From Actinophytocola sp035634895 (lineage in GTDB: Bacteria > Actinomycetota > Actinomycetes > Mycobacteriales > Pseudonocardiaceae), in NCBI RefSeq assembly GCF_035634895.1, contig NZ_DASQCC010000210.1, forward strand, positions 59,812-123,811: a stretch of 64,000 bases of DNA, read 5' to 3'. The translations under genes were made by a program, and so were the position numbers. This document shows positions 41,972 through 51,419 of the stretch, in pieces. Positions within the stretch are counted from its first letter, which is position 1. Every line of letters starts with the position of its first letter. Under the pieces are notes generated by a model. It worked only from the letters and a program-made list of their open reading frames with translations. It was not told where the DNA came from and ran no database searches.

Positions 41972-42574
41972 TCAGATGCTCGCGTCGTGGATGGCCGCCC
42001 CGTGTTCCATCGAGTACTCGACCATCGTGATCAGGGTGCTCTTCACCGACTCCCGGTCGCGGGCGTCGCAGGTGACGATCGGGACCGACTCCGCCACGGA
42101 AAGGGCGTCGCGGATCTCGTCGATGCCGTGGGTCTGCCGGCCGTCGAAGCAGTTCAGGCCGACGACGTAGGGCAGGCCGCGGTCCTCGAAGAAGTCGATC
42201 GGCGCGAACGAGTCCGCGAGCCGGCGCGTGTCGGCCAGCACGACCGCGCCGATGGCGCCGCGCACGAGGTCGTCCCACATGAACCAGAAGCGTTCCTGGC
42301 CGGGCGTGCCGAACAGGTACAGGACGAGGTCGCGGCCGAGCGACACGCGGCCGAAGTCCATGGCCACGGTGGTGGATCGCTTGCTGGGAATGGCGTCCAG
42401 GTCGTCGACCCCCACGCTGGCGTCGGTCATCACCGCCTCCGTGGTCAGGGGCACGATCTCGGAGACCGCGCCGACGAAGGTGGTCTTGCCGACGCCGAAG
42501 CCACCGCCGACGACGATCTTCACCGACGTCATCGCCTGGCCGGCGCTGTTCGGGTCAAAGCCGACGGAGTCCAC
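41972..42574 (-). CDS. cvnD: Conservon GTP/ATP-binding protein CvnD
   Basis: A 200-residue small-GTPase-like protein: Walker A GGFGVGKTTFVG, switch-like TTVAMDFGR and LFGTPGQERFWFMW, and specificity GLNCFDG in place of NKxD. These are the MglA/Rab-like GTPases of actinomycete conservons. GTG 42574 overlaps the cvnC 3' end by 20 bases; the GGAAAGG upstream supports it. It is the last gene of the operon cvnA-B-C-D. No P450 (cvnE) follows. Confidence 0.88.
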   Translation of the reverse strand: MDSVGFDPNSAGQAMTSVKIVVGGGFGVGKTTFVGAVSEIVPLTTEAVMTDASVGVDDLDAIPSKRSTTVAMDFGRVSLGRDLVLYLFGTPGQERFWFMWDDLVRGAIGAVVLADTRRLADSFAPIDFFEDRGLPYVVGLNCFDGRQTHGIDEIRDALSVAESVPIVTCDARDRESVKSTLITMVEYSMEHGAAIHDASI

Positions 42575-43082
42575 TCAGAACCCTTTCCATCAACATGAGG
42601 TGTGCTTTGTCGTCGCCGACGGCGGCGGTCCTGTGCACGATGACCAAGCCCAGCTTGGACATGTCGCCCAGCAGCACCTTGGCCACGCCGAGCGGCACCG
42701 ACAGCAGGGTGGCGACCTCGGCGACCGACCGCGGCTCGGCACACAGACCCGCGATGGAGCGGTGCTCGGTCTGTCTCAGTGCCTCGATGCGCTCGCCGTG
42801 CTCGCTCGTGGACACCATCGTCTCGATCTCGAAGTCCACGGTGGACTTCGTGCGCCCACCGGTCCACGCGTAGGGGCGGACGATCGACGCGTCGGAGAGA
42901 TCCTCGTCCGCCGTACCCGCCGGGGTCACGCCCGCCGACGAGAACGGACCCGCCCACGACCAGTCCGCCCGCGGATCGGGCTCCTCGTCATGACGTGCGT
43001 CCTGTTCCTTGTGCCGCTTGTGCTTCCCGCCACCCAGCGCAAGCCCGTTGAGCACCTCGGCGAAACCGTCCTCGTCAGTCAC
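42555..43082 (-). CDS. cvnC: Conservon DUF742 protein CvnC
   Basis: A 175-residue protein with a disordered N-terminal third. The DUF742 winged-helix-like domain follows (SIVRPYAWTGGRT, IEALRQTEHRSIAGLC, EVATLLSVPLGVAKVLLGDMSKLGLVIVH, ERVLSGLRRL). In conservons it links the roadblock protein and the GTPase. The GTG 43082 start overlaps the cvnB stop. Confidence 0.87.
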   Translation of the reverse strand: MTDEDGFAEVLNGLALGGGKHKRHKEQDARHDEEPDPRADWSWAGPFSSAGVTPAGTADEDLSDASIVRPYAWTGGRTKSTVDFEIETMVSTSEHGERIEALRQTEHRSIAGLCAEPRSVAEVATLLSVPLGVAKVLLGDMSKLGLVIVHRTAAVGDDKAHLMLMERVLSGLRRL

Positions 43083-43519
43083 GCCGACGTCCCAACCATG
43101 TTCCCGGCGGCGCCCTGGAGCTGCGCCCGGAGCTCCGGCGTCAGGATCTGCCCGACGCGGTCGACCAGCAGGGTCATCTCGTACGCGACCTGCCCGATGT
43201 CACACAGCGGCGAGGCGAGCACGGCCAGGGAGGACCCGTCGCTGATGGCCATCAGCAGCATGATGCCGCCGTCCATCTCCACGATCGTCTCCTTGACCCC
43301 GCCCGCCTCGAAGCAGCGGGCCGCCCCGTGCGTGAGGCTGATGAGACCGGACGCCACCGCGGACAGCTGGTCCGCGCGGTCGACCGGCAGCCGGGCCGAC
43401 GCGGCGAGCAGCAGCCCGTCCGCGGACACGACGACGGCGTGTGCCACGCCGGGGACACGCTCGGTGAAGTCGTCGACCAACCAGCCGAACTGATGTGGCT
43501 GAGCCTGCGGCGAGGTCAT
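43079..43519 (-). CDS. cvnB: Conservon roadblock/LC7 protein CvnB
   Basis: A 146-residue roadblock/LC7-domain protein (GWLVDDFTERVPGVAHAVVVSADGLLLAASARL, QLSAVASGLISLTHGAARCF, AISDGSSLAVLASP). Roadblock proteins act as activators or scaffolds of the partner GTPase CvnD. ATG 43519 overlaps the cvnA stop (ATGA). Confidence 0.9.
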   Translation of the reverse strand: MTSPQAQPHQFGWLVDDFTERVPGVAHAVVVSADGLLLAASARLPVDRADQLSAVASGLISLTHGAARCFEAGGVKETIVEMDGGIMLLMAISDGSSLAVLASPLCDIGQVAYEMTLLVDRVGQILTPELRAQLQGAAGNMVGTSA

Positions 43520-46500
43520 TCGGTCTCCTGTTGACTCGTGCTGTGTGCTGAATGGGCTCCGCTCATCCGCGGGCCGCCTCCTTCGCTTCGCTCCTGTGCA
43601 CCCCGTTCGGCGAGGCTTCTCCGGCCCCGCGACAGTCCCTTCTGGAAGCTCCCCAGCCGGCCACGCAGCTCCTCGGCGGAGCTGGGTCGCGCGGGGCCGG
43701 CGCCATTGCCGTGACCGGAGTGCGAGACGCTGCCCGGCACGAGGTTCTGCCGCGGGCTGCGCCGGGGCAGCCCACCCGCCGTGTGGTCCACCGGGTTCGC
43801 CGTGGACACCTGGTTCGCGGCGTGCCGGCCGATGTCCGCGGCGAACCGCCAGGCACCGCCGAGCAGGTCGAAGGTCAGCGAGGTGGACGAGGTGGCGGGT
43901 TGGGACGGGACCACCGGCGCGGCGCTGGGGGTGGGGGATTCGACGCCGGGCCGGTGGTCCCGTGCCCTGCGGACGCCCGACCGGTAGTCGCTCAACCGGT
44001 CCCGTACGACGTCCGCGTCGCGCCCGTGTCGAGGCTGCTGCCCGGTCGCAGCGCCCGGAGTGGCACTGCCGGGGACCAGGTTCCGCCTCGGACTTCGGCG
44101 CGGCAGCCCACCCGAGGTGTAGTCGGACGGCTCGGCTTTCGACGCGGCACGGGCGCCGTCGAGGCCGGTGTCGTCGGCGAAGCTCCAGGCGTCGCCGACG
44201 ACGGTCTCCTCGTCCTGACTCGGGGGCTGAGGCTGGAGTTTCCTTTCCATCGGTGGGTTGACGGCCACGCGGGGCGGGGTGACCGGCCCCCACTGCCCGG
44301 GGTCACGCTGGGCCGGCACCCGGTCGCCGGGTGCCCGGCGCGGCAGCCGGGTGTCGTCGGCGGCCGGTCCGGTGGGCCGGTCCTGGCTCGGCAGCCGGAC
44401 GTGCTCGCCGGTCGCCGAGGCAGGCCGTTCCTGGCGTGGCAGTCGGATGTGCTCGGCAGGGGGCGAGCTGGGTTGTTCCTGGTGTGGCAGCTGGATGTAC
44501 TCGGTGGCCGGCGGGGTGGGCCGTTCCTGGCGCGGCAGTGACGCCTGGGGGAGCGTGCCCTTGATGACCTCGGCGGTGTGGCCGTTCGACCGGCCGTTGA
44601 GGTGCCCGCCGTTCGACCGCCCGCTCAGCGAGAACGGTGCGAGCGGGCTCGTCTCGGCCCCCGTCCTGCGTATCCGGACCGGCTCGGTCGGGTTCTCCCG
44701 CTGGATGATCATCTCGGCCGGCACGATCACGGTGGCCCGCACGCCCTTCGCGTCGTGACCGCCGTCGAGGCTCACCTCGATGCCGTGCCGCCCGGCGAGC
44801 CGGCCGACCACGAACAGGCCCATCCGCCGCGACGTCGACACGTCGACCAGACCGGCGTCGGCGAGCTTGTCGTTGGCCTCGTCCAGCTCGTCCCAGGTCA
44901 TGCCGATGCCCTCGTCGAGCACCTCGACGCACAGCGCGCCGTCCTCGAGCAGGGCGCTCGCGATGGTCACCTGCGTGTCCGGCGCGGAGTACGCGGTGGC
45001 GTTGTCCAGCAGCTCCGCGACCAGGCGCACGAGGTCGCCCACCGCGTAGCCGACCGCCTCGACCGACGGCGGCGGCAGCAGCTCGACCCGCTTGTACTGC
45101 TCGATCTCCGACACCGACGCGCGGAGCAGGTCGGTGAGGGTCGTCGGCCGCTGCGAGCGCCGGCCGACCTCGCCGCCGGAGAGCACCATGAGGTTCTCGT
45201 TGTTGCGGCGCATGCGGGTCGCGAGGTGGTCCAGCTGGAACAGCGTCGCGAGCTGCTCGGGGTCCTCCTCGTCGCGCTCGAGCCGTTCGAGCAGCTGGAG
45301 CTGGCGCTGCACGAGACCCTGGCTGCGGCGGGACAGGTTGACGAACATGTCGGAGTACTTGGCACGCAGGCCGGCCTGCTCGGTGGCGAGCTTGAGCGCC
45401 TGTCGCTGCACGGCGTCGAACGCGCGGGCCACCTGGCCGACCTCGTCCATGGACGTCACGGCCACCGGCGGCAGGTCGATGTCCGCCAGGTCCTCACCGC
45501 TGTCGCGGATGCGGGCCACCGCGTCGGGCAGGGCGTTGCGGGCGACGTCGAGAGCGCCGCGCCGCAGCCGCGCGAGCGAGGTCAGCAGGTGGCGGCCGAC
45601 GAAGAACATGACGGCCAGCGCGATCACCAGCGCGAGCAACAGGATCACCGCCGCGAGGCCGGCGGCGTCGCTCGCCTCGTCCTGGAGGGCGGCGGAGCGG
45701 TCACGCAGGTCCGTGGCGAACGCCCGGGAGACCTCGCCGATACGGCTGACCGTGAGCGCCGAGCCGTCGCGCCAGCCCTGTGCGGTGGCGGGGACCGGGG
45801 TGCCGGCGGGCCGGGAAGCGGCGGCGGCCACGACGTTGTTGCGGCTGGCGATGCCGGTGCCGCTCAGCGTGTCGTCGTAGAACTGCCCCCGGGCGGCGCC
45901 GGTGACGGAGTAGTAGTCGGACAGCCGGTCGGCCTGCCGGTTCATGGACTCGCCGAGCGCCTCGACCTCGGGACCGGTGAGGCCGCCGCCGCGCACGATG
46001 CCGACCGCGATCACCGCCTCCTGGTAGGAGACCTCCTCCCTGATCTCCTCGAGGTCGTGGAGCGCGGAGGCGGTCGACGCGAGCGTCGGGTCGATGGTCT
46101 CGGCCGACATGGTCCGGTCGAACCGCAGCAGAGCGTCGACGACCGCCGAGTAGCGGGTGACCGCGTTGGCGGCGTCGAAGCCGGGCTCCGCGGCCTGCTC
46201 GCGCACGTCGGTCAGCTCGTCCAGCCAGGTCAGCACGTCCGCGTAGCGCGCGGCGCCCGCCTCGTGGTCGAGCGTGACGCGACCGGTGGCACGGAGGAAC
46301 TCCTCCTTCGCGTGGTCGGTGACGCGTTGGTCGGGGACGAGCCGCGCGGCGACCTCACCGGCGCCGAGCGCGAGCAGCACGCCGGCGTCGCCGCGTTCCT
46401 CCTGCAGGGCCGCGACCAGGTCGCGCAGCTTCTCGTTGACCGCCACCAGCCGGTCGACCCGCCGGTAGGCGTTCGCCTTGTCGACCTGGTCGGAGATCTG

Positions 46501-46638
46501 CATGATGCCCAGCACGCCCGCGAAGACGACCGGCACGAGCGTGACCGCGGCGAGCTTGACCGGGATGTTCCAGTCCCGCCAGTTCGCGAGCAAGCCGCAC
46601 AACGCCGACCAAGGGGACCTGGGTTCCGAAGCCTTCAA
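43516..46638 (-). CDS. cvnA: Conservon sensor histidine kinase-like protein CvnA
   Basis: A 1040-residue membrane sensor. An N-terminal helix (IPVKLAAVTLVPVVFAGVLGI) precedes an extracytoplasmic nitrate-sensing-type helical domain (about 50-320). A second helix (AAVILLLALVIALAVMFFVG), a HAMP segment and a GHKL ATPase with AELLDNATAYS and VLDEGIGM follow. From about residue 650 the tail is a long Pro/Arg-rich, probably disordered region with repeated motifs such as LPRQERP and GGLPRRSPRRNLVPGS (twice). The classic H-box is not evident, as usual for CvnA. The start is TTG 46638. It heads the operon. Confidence 0.85.
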   Translation of the reverse strand: MKASEPRSPWSALCGLLANWRDWNIPVKLAAVTLVPVVFAGVLGIMQISDQVDKANAYRRVDRLVAVNEKLRDLVAALQEERGDAGVLLALGAGEVAARLVPDQRVTDHAKEEFLRATGRVTLDHEAGAARYADVLTWLDELTDVREQAAEPGFDAANAVTRYSAVVDALLRFDRTMSAETIDPTLASTASALHDLEEIREEVSYQEAVIAVGIVRGGGLTGPEVEALGESMNRQADRLSDYYSVTGAARGQFYDDTLSGTGIASRNNVVAAAASRPAGTPVPATAQGWRDGSALTVSRIGEVSRAFATDLRDRSAALQDEASDAAGLAAVILLLALVIALAVMFFVGRHLLTSLARLRRGALDVARNALPDAVARIRDSGEDLADIDLPPVAVTSMDEVGQVARAFDAVQRQALKLATEQAGLRAKYSDMFVNLSRRSQGLVQRQLQLLERLERDEEDPEQLATLFQLDHLATRMRRNNENLMVLSGGEVGRRSQRPTTLTDLLRASVSEIEQYKRVELLPPPSVEAVGYAVGDLVRLVAELLDNATAYSAPDTQVTIASALLEDGALCVEVLDEGIGMTWDELDEANDKLADAGLVDVSTSRRMGLFVVGRLAGRHGIEVSLDGGHDAKGVRATVIVPAEMIIQRENPTEPVRIRRTGAETSPLAPFSLSGRSNGGHLNGRSNGHTAEVIKGTLPQASLPRQERPTPPATEYIQLPHQEQPSSPPAEHIRLPRQERPASATGEHVRLPSQDRPTGPAADDTRLPRRAPGDRVPAQRDPGQWGPVTPPRVAVNPPMERKLQPQPPSQDEETVVGDAWSFADDTGLDGARAASKAEPSDYTSGGLPRRSPRRNLVPGSATPGAATGQQPRHGRDADVVRDRLSDYRSGVRRARDHRPGVESPTPSAAPVVPSQPATSSTSLTFDLLGGAWRFAADIGRHAANQVSTANPVDHTAGGLPRRSPRQNLVPGSVSHSGHGNGAGPARPSSAEELRGRLGSFQKGLSRGRRSLAERGAQERSEGGGPRMSGAHSAHSTSQQETE

Positions 46639-47212
46639 GACAGCGCCTCATTCCAAGTAATGAGGAGACGACATTTCCGGTCGAGTGCCGCACGGGGTGC
46701 CGTCGCGACGAGAACTGAGAGTAGAGCGTACCGCAGCTAAAAGCTCTCTAAAGAGTTCCGAAGCGAGTGCGTTGACCTGCGAAGACCAGTCTTAAATCGT
46801 TTGATTTAGGCGACCCTCACCGCGCCGGCGCCGTATTTGATCTTGCCCGTTCTACTGTAAGTCTGAATTGTGCTTACTTGATAGCCCGAACGGGTACCAT
46901 TCCACCAACACTCTCGGGTCATCGTCACCCAGTTGCCTCGAGAACCGGGCAACCACTACTTATCAGGCACTTTGCGCCGGTCAGACCATTCGGGACGAAC
47001 ACAAAGGGTCAAAATGTTCGTGCGTCATGCAACTCTCGCTACGCAAGGTCACGCGTAGGTTCACCGAGAGGTGTGAATGCCTTGAGGTCATTTCTCGGGT
47101 AGTGTCTACTTCGGCCTGGGGGACTGCTGCTGATTTCATCGCACCCCTGTATCTGAATTTCCGGACGCGAGCGTACAACGTATCAAGCGGCCGTCTTCAG
47201 CGGAGGAAACAT
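46639..47212. other. Long AT-richer intergenic region
   Basis: 574 bases without a convincing gene. Visible structures are CTCTAAAGAG (46746-46755), the 15-base repeat word GCGTTGACCTGCGAA at 46769-46783 shared with 37074 and 37381, and a perfect hairpin TAAATC-GTTT-GATTTA (46793-46808). It must contain the divergent promoters of cvnA and of the DUF485/symporter pair. Coding potential in the forward frame before 47213 is poor. Confidence 0.6.
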
Positions 47213-47629
47213 ATGCCCCGGGTGGTTCACACACCGATATCTGCCCGCACGCCGGGACGGGTGACCGTGGCCTTCGGCGGAATCACCGACGAGCCGCCCC
47301 CTCCCCCACCCGCGCCGGGTGAGCCGGACTTCGCCGCGATCTACGACAGCCCGGAGTTCACGGCGCTGCGCCGGCGTTTCCGGGCGTTCGTGTTCCCGAT
47401 GGCCGCGCTGTTCCTGCTCTGGTACCTGACCTACGTGCTGCTCGCGGCCTACGCGCGCGGCTTCATGAGCCACCGCCTGTCCGGGCTCGTGACCGTCGGA
47501 CTGGTGCTGGGCCTGCTCCAGTTCGTCTCGACCGCGGCCATCACCTTCGGCTACGTGCGCTACGCACGGCGGCGGCTCGATCCCGGAGTCGCCGCGATCC
47601 GCGCGGCCGTGGGGGCCGACGGGAGATGA
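47213..47629 (+). CDS. DUF485 membrane protein, symporter partner
   Basis: A 138-residue protein: Pro-rich N-terminus (DEPPPPPPAPGEPD) and a DUF485 domain with two helices (FRAFVFPMAALFLLWYLTYVLLAAYA; LVTVGLVLGLLQFVSTAAITFGYV). DUF485 proteins are encoded with acetate-type sodium/solute symporters. ATG 47213 has GGAGGA 5 bases upstream. Its stop overlaps the next start (ATGA). Confidence 0.88.
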   Translation: MPRVVHTPISARTPGRVTVAFGGITDEPPPPPPAPGEPDFAAIYDSPEFTALRRRFRAFVFPMAALFLLWYLTYVLLAAYARGFMSHRLSGLVTVGLVLGLLQFVSTAAITFGYVRYARRRLDPGVAAIRAAVGADGR

Positions 47630-49242
47630 CCGTCGGCTCAGCGACCATCCTCGCGACCACCTCCACGGCGCCCGCCGGCGAGGTCGGCAGCCCGCTGCTC
47701 AACCTGTTCGTGTTCGGCGGTTTCGTCGCGGTCACGCTGCTCCTGGTGTACCGGGCGAGCACCCGCAACACGTCCACGGCCGACTACTTCGCGGCCAGCA
47801 GCTCGTTCACCGGCCGCAAGAACGGCGTCGCCATCACCGGCGACTATCTCTCCGCCGCGTCGTTCCTCGGCATCGCCGGCGCGATCGCCGTGCACGGCTA
47901 CGACGGCTTTCTGTACTCGATCGGGTTCCTCGTCGCGTGGCTGATCGCGCTGCTGCTGGTCGCCGAGGGCGTACGCAACACCGGCCGGTTCACGATGGGC
48001 GACGTGCTGGCGTACCGGATGCGCCAGCGCCCCGTGCGTGCCGCCGCCGCCACGTCGACGCTCGTGATCTCGTTCTTCTACATGGTGGCGCAGATGGCCG
48101 GCGCCGGCGGGCTCGTCGCGCTGCTGCTCAACGTGCACGGCAAGGGCGGGCAGACGCTGGTGATCTGCGTCGTCGGTCTCGTGATGATCTTCTACGTGCT
48201 GGTCGGCGGCATGAAGGGCACCACGTGGGTGCAGATCATCAAGGCGGCGATCCTCGTGACGGCCGTCGTGCTGATGACCGTGTTCCTGCTCGGCAAGTAC
48301 GGGTTCAGCGTGTCGACGCTGCTCGACGAGGCCGCGGCGAACAACGCGAGCGGGCAGCGGGTGCTGGAGCCGGGCGCCCAGTACGGCAAGAACCCGCTGG
48401 ACTTCATCTCGCTGTCACTGGCGCTGGTGTTCGGCGCGGCGGGGCTGCCGCACGTTCTGATGCGGTTCTACACCGTGCCCAACGCCCAGCAGGCGCGGCG
48501 TTCCGTGGTGTGGGCGATCGGCTGCATGGCCGTGTTCTACCTGGCCACGCTGGTGATCGGGTACGGCGCGTCGGCACTGGTCGGGTCGGACCGGATCCTG
48601 TCCTCGACCGGCAAGGAGAACTCGGCCGCGCCGCTGCTCGCCTTCGAGATCGGCGGCACGCTGCTGCTGGGCATCGTGTCGGCGGTCGCGTTCGCGACGA
48701 TCCTCGCCGTGGTGGCGGGCCTGACGTTGACGGCCTCGGCGTCGTTCGCGCACGACGTGTACGCCAACATCTTCCGCAACGGCAGGGCGGAACCGGCGGC
48801 CGAGGTGCGGGTGGCGCGGCTGACGGCCGTGGTGGTCGGCGTGCTGGCGATGGTCGGCGGCATCCTGGCGAACGGCCAGAACGTGGCGTTCCTGGTGGCG
48901 CTGGCGTTCGCGTTCGCCGCGTCGGCCAACCTGTCCACGCTGCTGTACTCGTTGTTCTGGAAGCGGTTCAACACCACCGGGACGTTGTGGGGCATGTACG
49001 GCGGGCTGGGTTCGTGCCTGCTGCTGGTGTTCTTCTCACCGACCGTGTCCGGCGCGCCGACGTCGATCTTCCCCGAGGTCGACTTCCACCTGTTCCCGCT
49101 TGGCAACCCCGGCATCGTGTCCATTCCGGTCTCGTTCCTGGCCGCCTACCTGGGCACGGTGCTCAGCAGGGAGAAGGCCGACGAGGCGAAGCACAAGGAG
49201 ATGGCCGTCCGCGCGCTGACGGGCATCGGCTCGGGACACTGA
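47626..49242 (+). CDS. actP: Sodium:solute symporter, acetate/monocarboxylate permease ActP-like
   Basis: A 538-residue SSS-family transporter with about 13 helices: STADYFAASSSFTGRKNGVAITGDYLSAASFLGIAG is the diagnostic first loop, followed by GFLYSIGFLVAWLIALLLVAE and SGQRVLEPGAQYGKNPLDFISLSLALVFGAAGLPHVLMRFYTV. It imports acetate or similar short acids with Na+ or H+. It is coupled to the DUF485 gene; a hairpin (49243-49256) directly follows the stop. Confidence 0.88.
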   Translation: MTVGSATILATTSTAPAGEVGSPLLNLFVFGGFVAVTLLLVYRASTRNTSTADYFAASSSFTGRKNGVAITGDYLSAASFLGIAGAIAVHGYDGFLYSIGFLVAWLIALLLVAEGVRNTGRFTMGDVLAYRMRQRPVRAAAATSTLVISFFYMVAQMAGAGGLVALLLNVHGKGGQTLVICVVGLVMIFYVLVGGMKGTTWVQIIKAAILVTAVVLMTVFLLGKYGFSVSTLLDEAAANNASGQRVLEPGAQYGKNPLDFISLSLALVFGAAGLPHVLMRFYTVPNAQQARRSVVWAIGCMAVFYLATLVIGYGASALVGSDRILSSTGKENSAAPLLAFEIGGTLLLGIVSAVAFATILAVVAGLTLTASASFAHDVYANIFRNGRAEPAAEVRVARLTAVVVGVLAMVGGILANGQNVAFLVALAFAFAASANLSTLLYSLFWKRFNTTGTLWGMYGGLGSCLLLVFFSPTVSGAPTSIFPEVDFHLFPLGNPGIVSIPVSFLAAYLGTVLSREKADEAKHKEMAVRALTGIGSGH

Positions 49243-49256
49243 CGGCCGAAAGGCCG
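49243..49256 (+). terminator. Short hairpin after actP
   Basis: CGGCC-GAAA-GGCCG (49243-49256), a GNRA-type tetraloop on a 5-bp GC stem, follows the stop codon immediately. No T-tract is present. Confidence 0.45.
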
Positions 49257-49363
49257 GCGGGGAGGCCGCTGACCACCGACTGTGCACATGAACTGAACGT
49301 AAAAGCTCAAGTAAAGTTGAGGTCAAGTGGAGCACCGGGCCGTCGATCGGGTAGAAACGTGGT

Positions 49364-50203
49364 GTGCGTGACCCTCTAGTGGGCCTGGCCGATGTGCCGT
49401 GGCGGCAGTTGCATCATGCTCACGGCGTGGCGGCCGACGTGCCGGACCGGTTACGGATGCTGCGCTCGCCGAACGCGACGACCCGGGACGGCGCGCTGTC
49501 CTGGCTGTCGGGCGCCGTGTACCACCAGGGCTCGCGCTGGCCGGTGAGTGCCGCCGTGGTGCCGTTCCTGGTGGCGCTGGTGGACGATCCGGACACGCCG
49601 GAACGCGAGTCGCTGGTGAGCCTGCTGCGTGGGGTGGTCCTCGGTGACGCGGCGCTGCCGTTCACGCCCGACTTCGCCGCGGGTGACGAGCTGTCGCCGG
49701 ACGACCTCGCCGAGGTGGCCCGGCTGCTGTTCGAGTCGGAGAACCCGCACGACGAGGCCCCCGCGGAGTACTTCGAGGCGGCGGCCGTGCGCTGGGCGGC
49801 GGACGCCTACCGGGCCGGGCAGGCCCACGTGACGTCCTACGCGGCCTGGCTGTCGGACCCGGCCGTCGCGGCGCAGGCGGCGGAGCTGCTGGCGTACTTC
49901 CCCGCGGACGAGGCGATCGTGGACGCGCTGCTCGCCTCGGTCGCGCCGGCGAGCGCCAACCTCACGCTCGGGTACCTGTCCGGCTTTCCCGCCGTGGACA
50001 AGCATCTGACGGCACTGCTGGACGCCGAGGCGCTGGACATCCGGATGACCGCGGCGGTCGCGCTCGCGTTCCGGCTGGGCCCCGACCTGCCGGGGCCGGC
50101 ACTGGACCTGCTCGTGGACGAGAAGCCGCCGCCCGCGCCGGCAGGCTGGGACCGGTCCATGCGCGGGTTCGTCGTGCTGGCGCTGCGCCGCGTCGGCCTG
50201 TAG
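49364..50203 (+). CDS. HEAT-repeat-like protein
   Basis: A 279-residue soluble protein made of paired helices: VPFLVALVDDPDTPERESLVSLLRGVVLGD, AWLSDPAVAAQAAELLAYFPADEAIVDALLASV, and DAEALDIRMTAAVALAFRLG. It starts VPWRQLHHAHGVAADVPDRLRMLRSPNATTRDGALSWLSGAVYHQG, which is conserved in a family of actinomycete proteins often called HEAT-repeat or immunity-like. The role is likely protein binding; no catalytic motif is seen. GTG 49364 is used. It stands as a single gene. Confidence 0.65.
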   Translation: MRDPLVGLADVPWRQLHHAHGVAADVPDRLRMLRSPNATTRDGALSWLSGAVYHQGSRWPVSAAVVPFLVALVDDPDTPERESLVSLLRGVVLGDAALPFTPDFAAGDELSPDDLAEVARLLFESENPHDEAPAEYFEAAAVRWAADAYRAGQAHVTSYAAWLSDPAVAAQAAELLAYFPADEAIVDALLASVAPASANLTLGYLSGFPAVDKHLTALLDAEALDIRMTAAVALAFRLGPDLPGPALDLLVDEKPPPAPAGWDRSMRGFVVLALRRVGL

Positions 50204-50276
50204 GGAAACCGGGCCTTAGGGGCTCGCACGGCCAGACGAAGTCCACACGGGCCGTTGTCCGGTGGCCGCGGGCTGG

Positions 50277-50642
50277 TCAGAGCTTCTGGCCCCGCTGGAC
50301 CCGGCGGGTGACGGCGCGCTCGGCGAAGAAGGAACCGACCGGCACGACGCCCGACAGCATGACGAGGATCGTGCCCTTCACCGACCAGCGGGCCTTCAAC
50401 GCGAGGTCGGCGATCGTCAACAGGTAGACGATGTACAGGAAGCCGTGGACCGGGCCGACGACGGCGCTGTACTGGGGCTGGTCGAAGGCCAGCTTCATGG
50501 TGAAGGACACGCACAGGGCGAGCAGGCCGACGCCGACGATGTAGGCCATCACGCGGAAACGTGCCAGCGCGCCCCTCACCCCCGTGTCGCCGACGGCCTG
50601 GGCGGGGTTCTCCTCGTCGGTGACTGGGGAGTCGGCGGTCAT
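50277..50642 (-). CDS. DUF3817 integral membrane protein
   Basis: A 121-residue protein with three helices; YSAVVGPVHGFLYIVYLLTIADLALKARWSVKGTILVMLSGVVPVGSFFAERAV is the DUF3817 core (VHG and ER motifs). The family is widespread and uncharacterised. ATG 50642 overlaps the stop of the upstream gene (ATGA). Confidence 0.82.
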   Translation of the reverse strand: MTADSPVTDEENPAQAVGDTGVRGALARFRVMAYIVGVGLLALCVSFTMKLAFDQPQYSAVVGPVHGFLYIVYLLTIADLALKARWSVKGTILVMLSGVVPVGSFFAERAVTRRVQRGQKL

Positions 50643-51022
50643 CGCGTCTCCTGCTGGTCGAGTGCGTTGAGCTGGGCGAGCATCCGGTTGTACGCGGCCA
50701 GCTCGGGATCGTCGTCGCCGACATCCTGTCGGACGGCCGGTCCGGCCGGAGCACGCGGGGGCGGCGGCTGTGACTCGGCTCGCGCCGGCCCGGGCTCGGG
50801 TTCGGGCTCACGTGGCTGCGTGCGGAGCTTGCGGAGCCGCCAGAACATGAAGGCGGGGAACAGCCCGAACAGCGGCCACTGCAGGACGTAGCCGAGGTTC
50901 TGCCAGGTCCCGCCGTTCTCGAAGCGCTGCCACTGCCACCAGGCCAACCCGACACACGCGACAAGGCACACCGCACAGAGCGCGATGATCCCCGCACGGC
51001 GAGCCAGCACTCCGCCCTTCAC
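50639..51022 (-). CDS. Small membrane protein upstream of DUF3817
   Basis: A 127-residue protein: two helices (AGIIALCAVCLVACVGLAWWQWQRF and WQNLGYVLQWPLFGLFPAFMFWRL), a Pro/Glu-rich linker and a terminal helix DPELAAYNRMLAQLNALDQQE. The gene pair with DUF3817 is frequent in actinomycetes; the function is unknown. GTG 51022 is chosen because the ORF upstream of it reads like non-coding sequence. Confidence 0.7.
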   Translation of the reverse strand: MKGGVLARRAGIIALCAVCLVACVGLAWWQWQRFENGGTWQNLGYVLQWPLFGLFPAFMFWRLRKLRTQPREPEPEPGPARAESQPPPPRAPAGPAVRQDVGDDDPELAAYNRMLAQLNALDQQETR

Positions 51023-51419
51023 ACCGACGACGCTAACACTGTGGCCGCGCTCACTCGCGACCCGCCAGGGCGCGCGACCTGACGCGATGACGTCCAGGAC
51101 AATTGGCACCAATGTTCCTCCTTTTCCAGAAATGACCGAAAAAGGAAACATCACCCTGGATCGCAACGTGCCGAGAGCAATTTGCGAATTTAGGCGAAAC
51201 CGACGCGCTCGGGTTGGACGATGAGGCGGATGGCGGGCCGCCGTTGGGCCGAATCGCCTATGTACTGGGCAAACGCCGCCGCCTAGAGTGGCCGGCAGTC
51301 GGATGATCTGACCGATTGCCTTGGCGATGACTGGGTGAGCCGCATGCTTGGCGCCGAACCATTGAATGCGCATTGACGAGGAGACAGAGCTCGTGGTGAT
51401 GAGGAGGAGAACCAACGGA
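51023..51419. other. Intergenic region with palindromes
   Basis: No gene is supported. ATTGG-CA-CCAAT (51102-51113) is a perfect palindrome and CCTTTT/AAAAGG (51120-51125, 51140-51145) a weak hairpin. The stretch contains the divergent promoters of the DUF3817 pair and the roadblock pair. Confidence 0.5.

Noticed and set aside
46868..47212. N-terminal extension of the DUF485 protein
   Set aside because: Composition is not coding-like, and a good ribosome site (GGAGGA) precedes the ATG at 47213.
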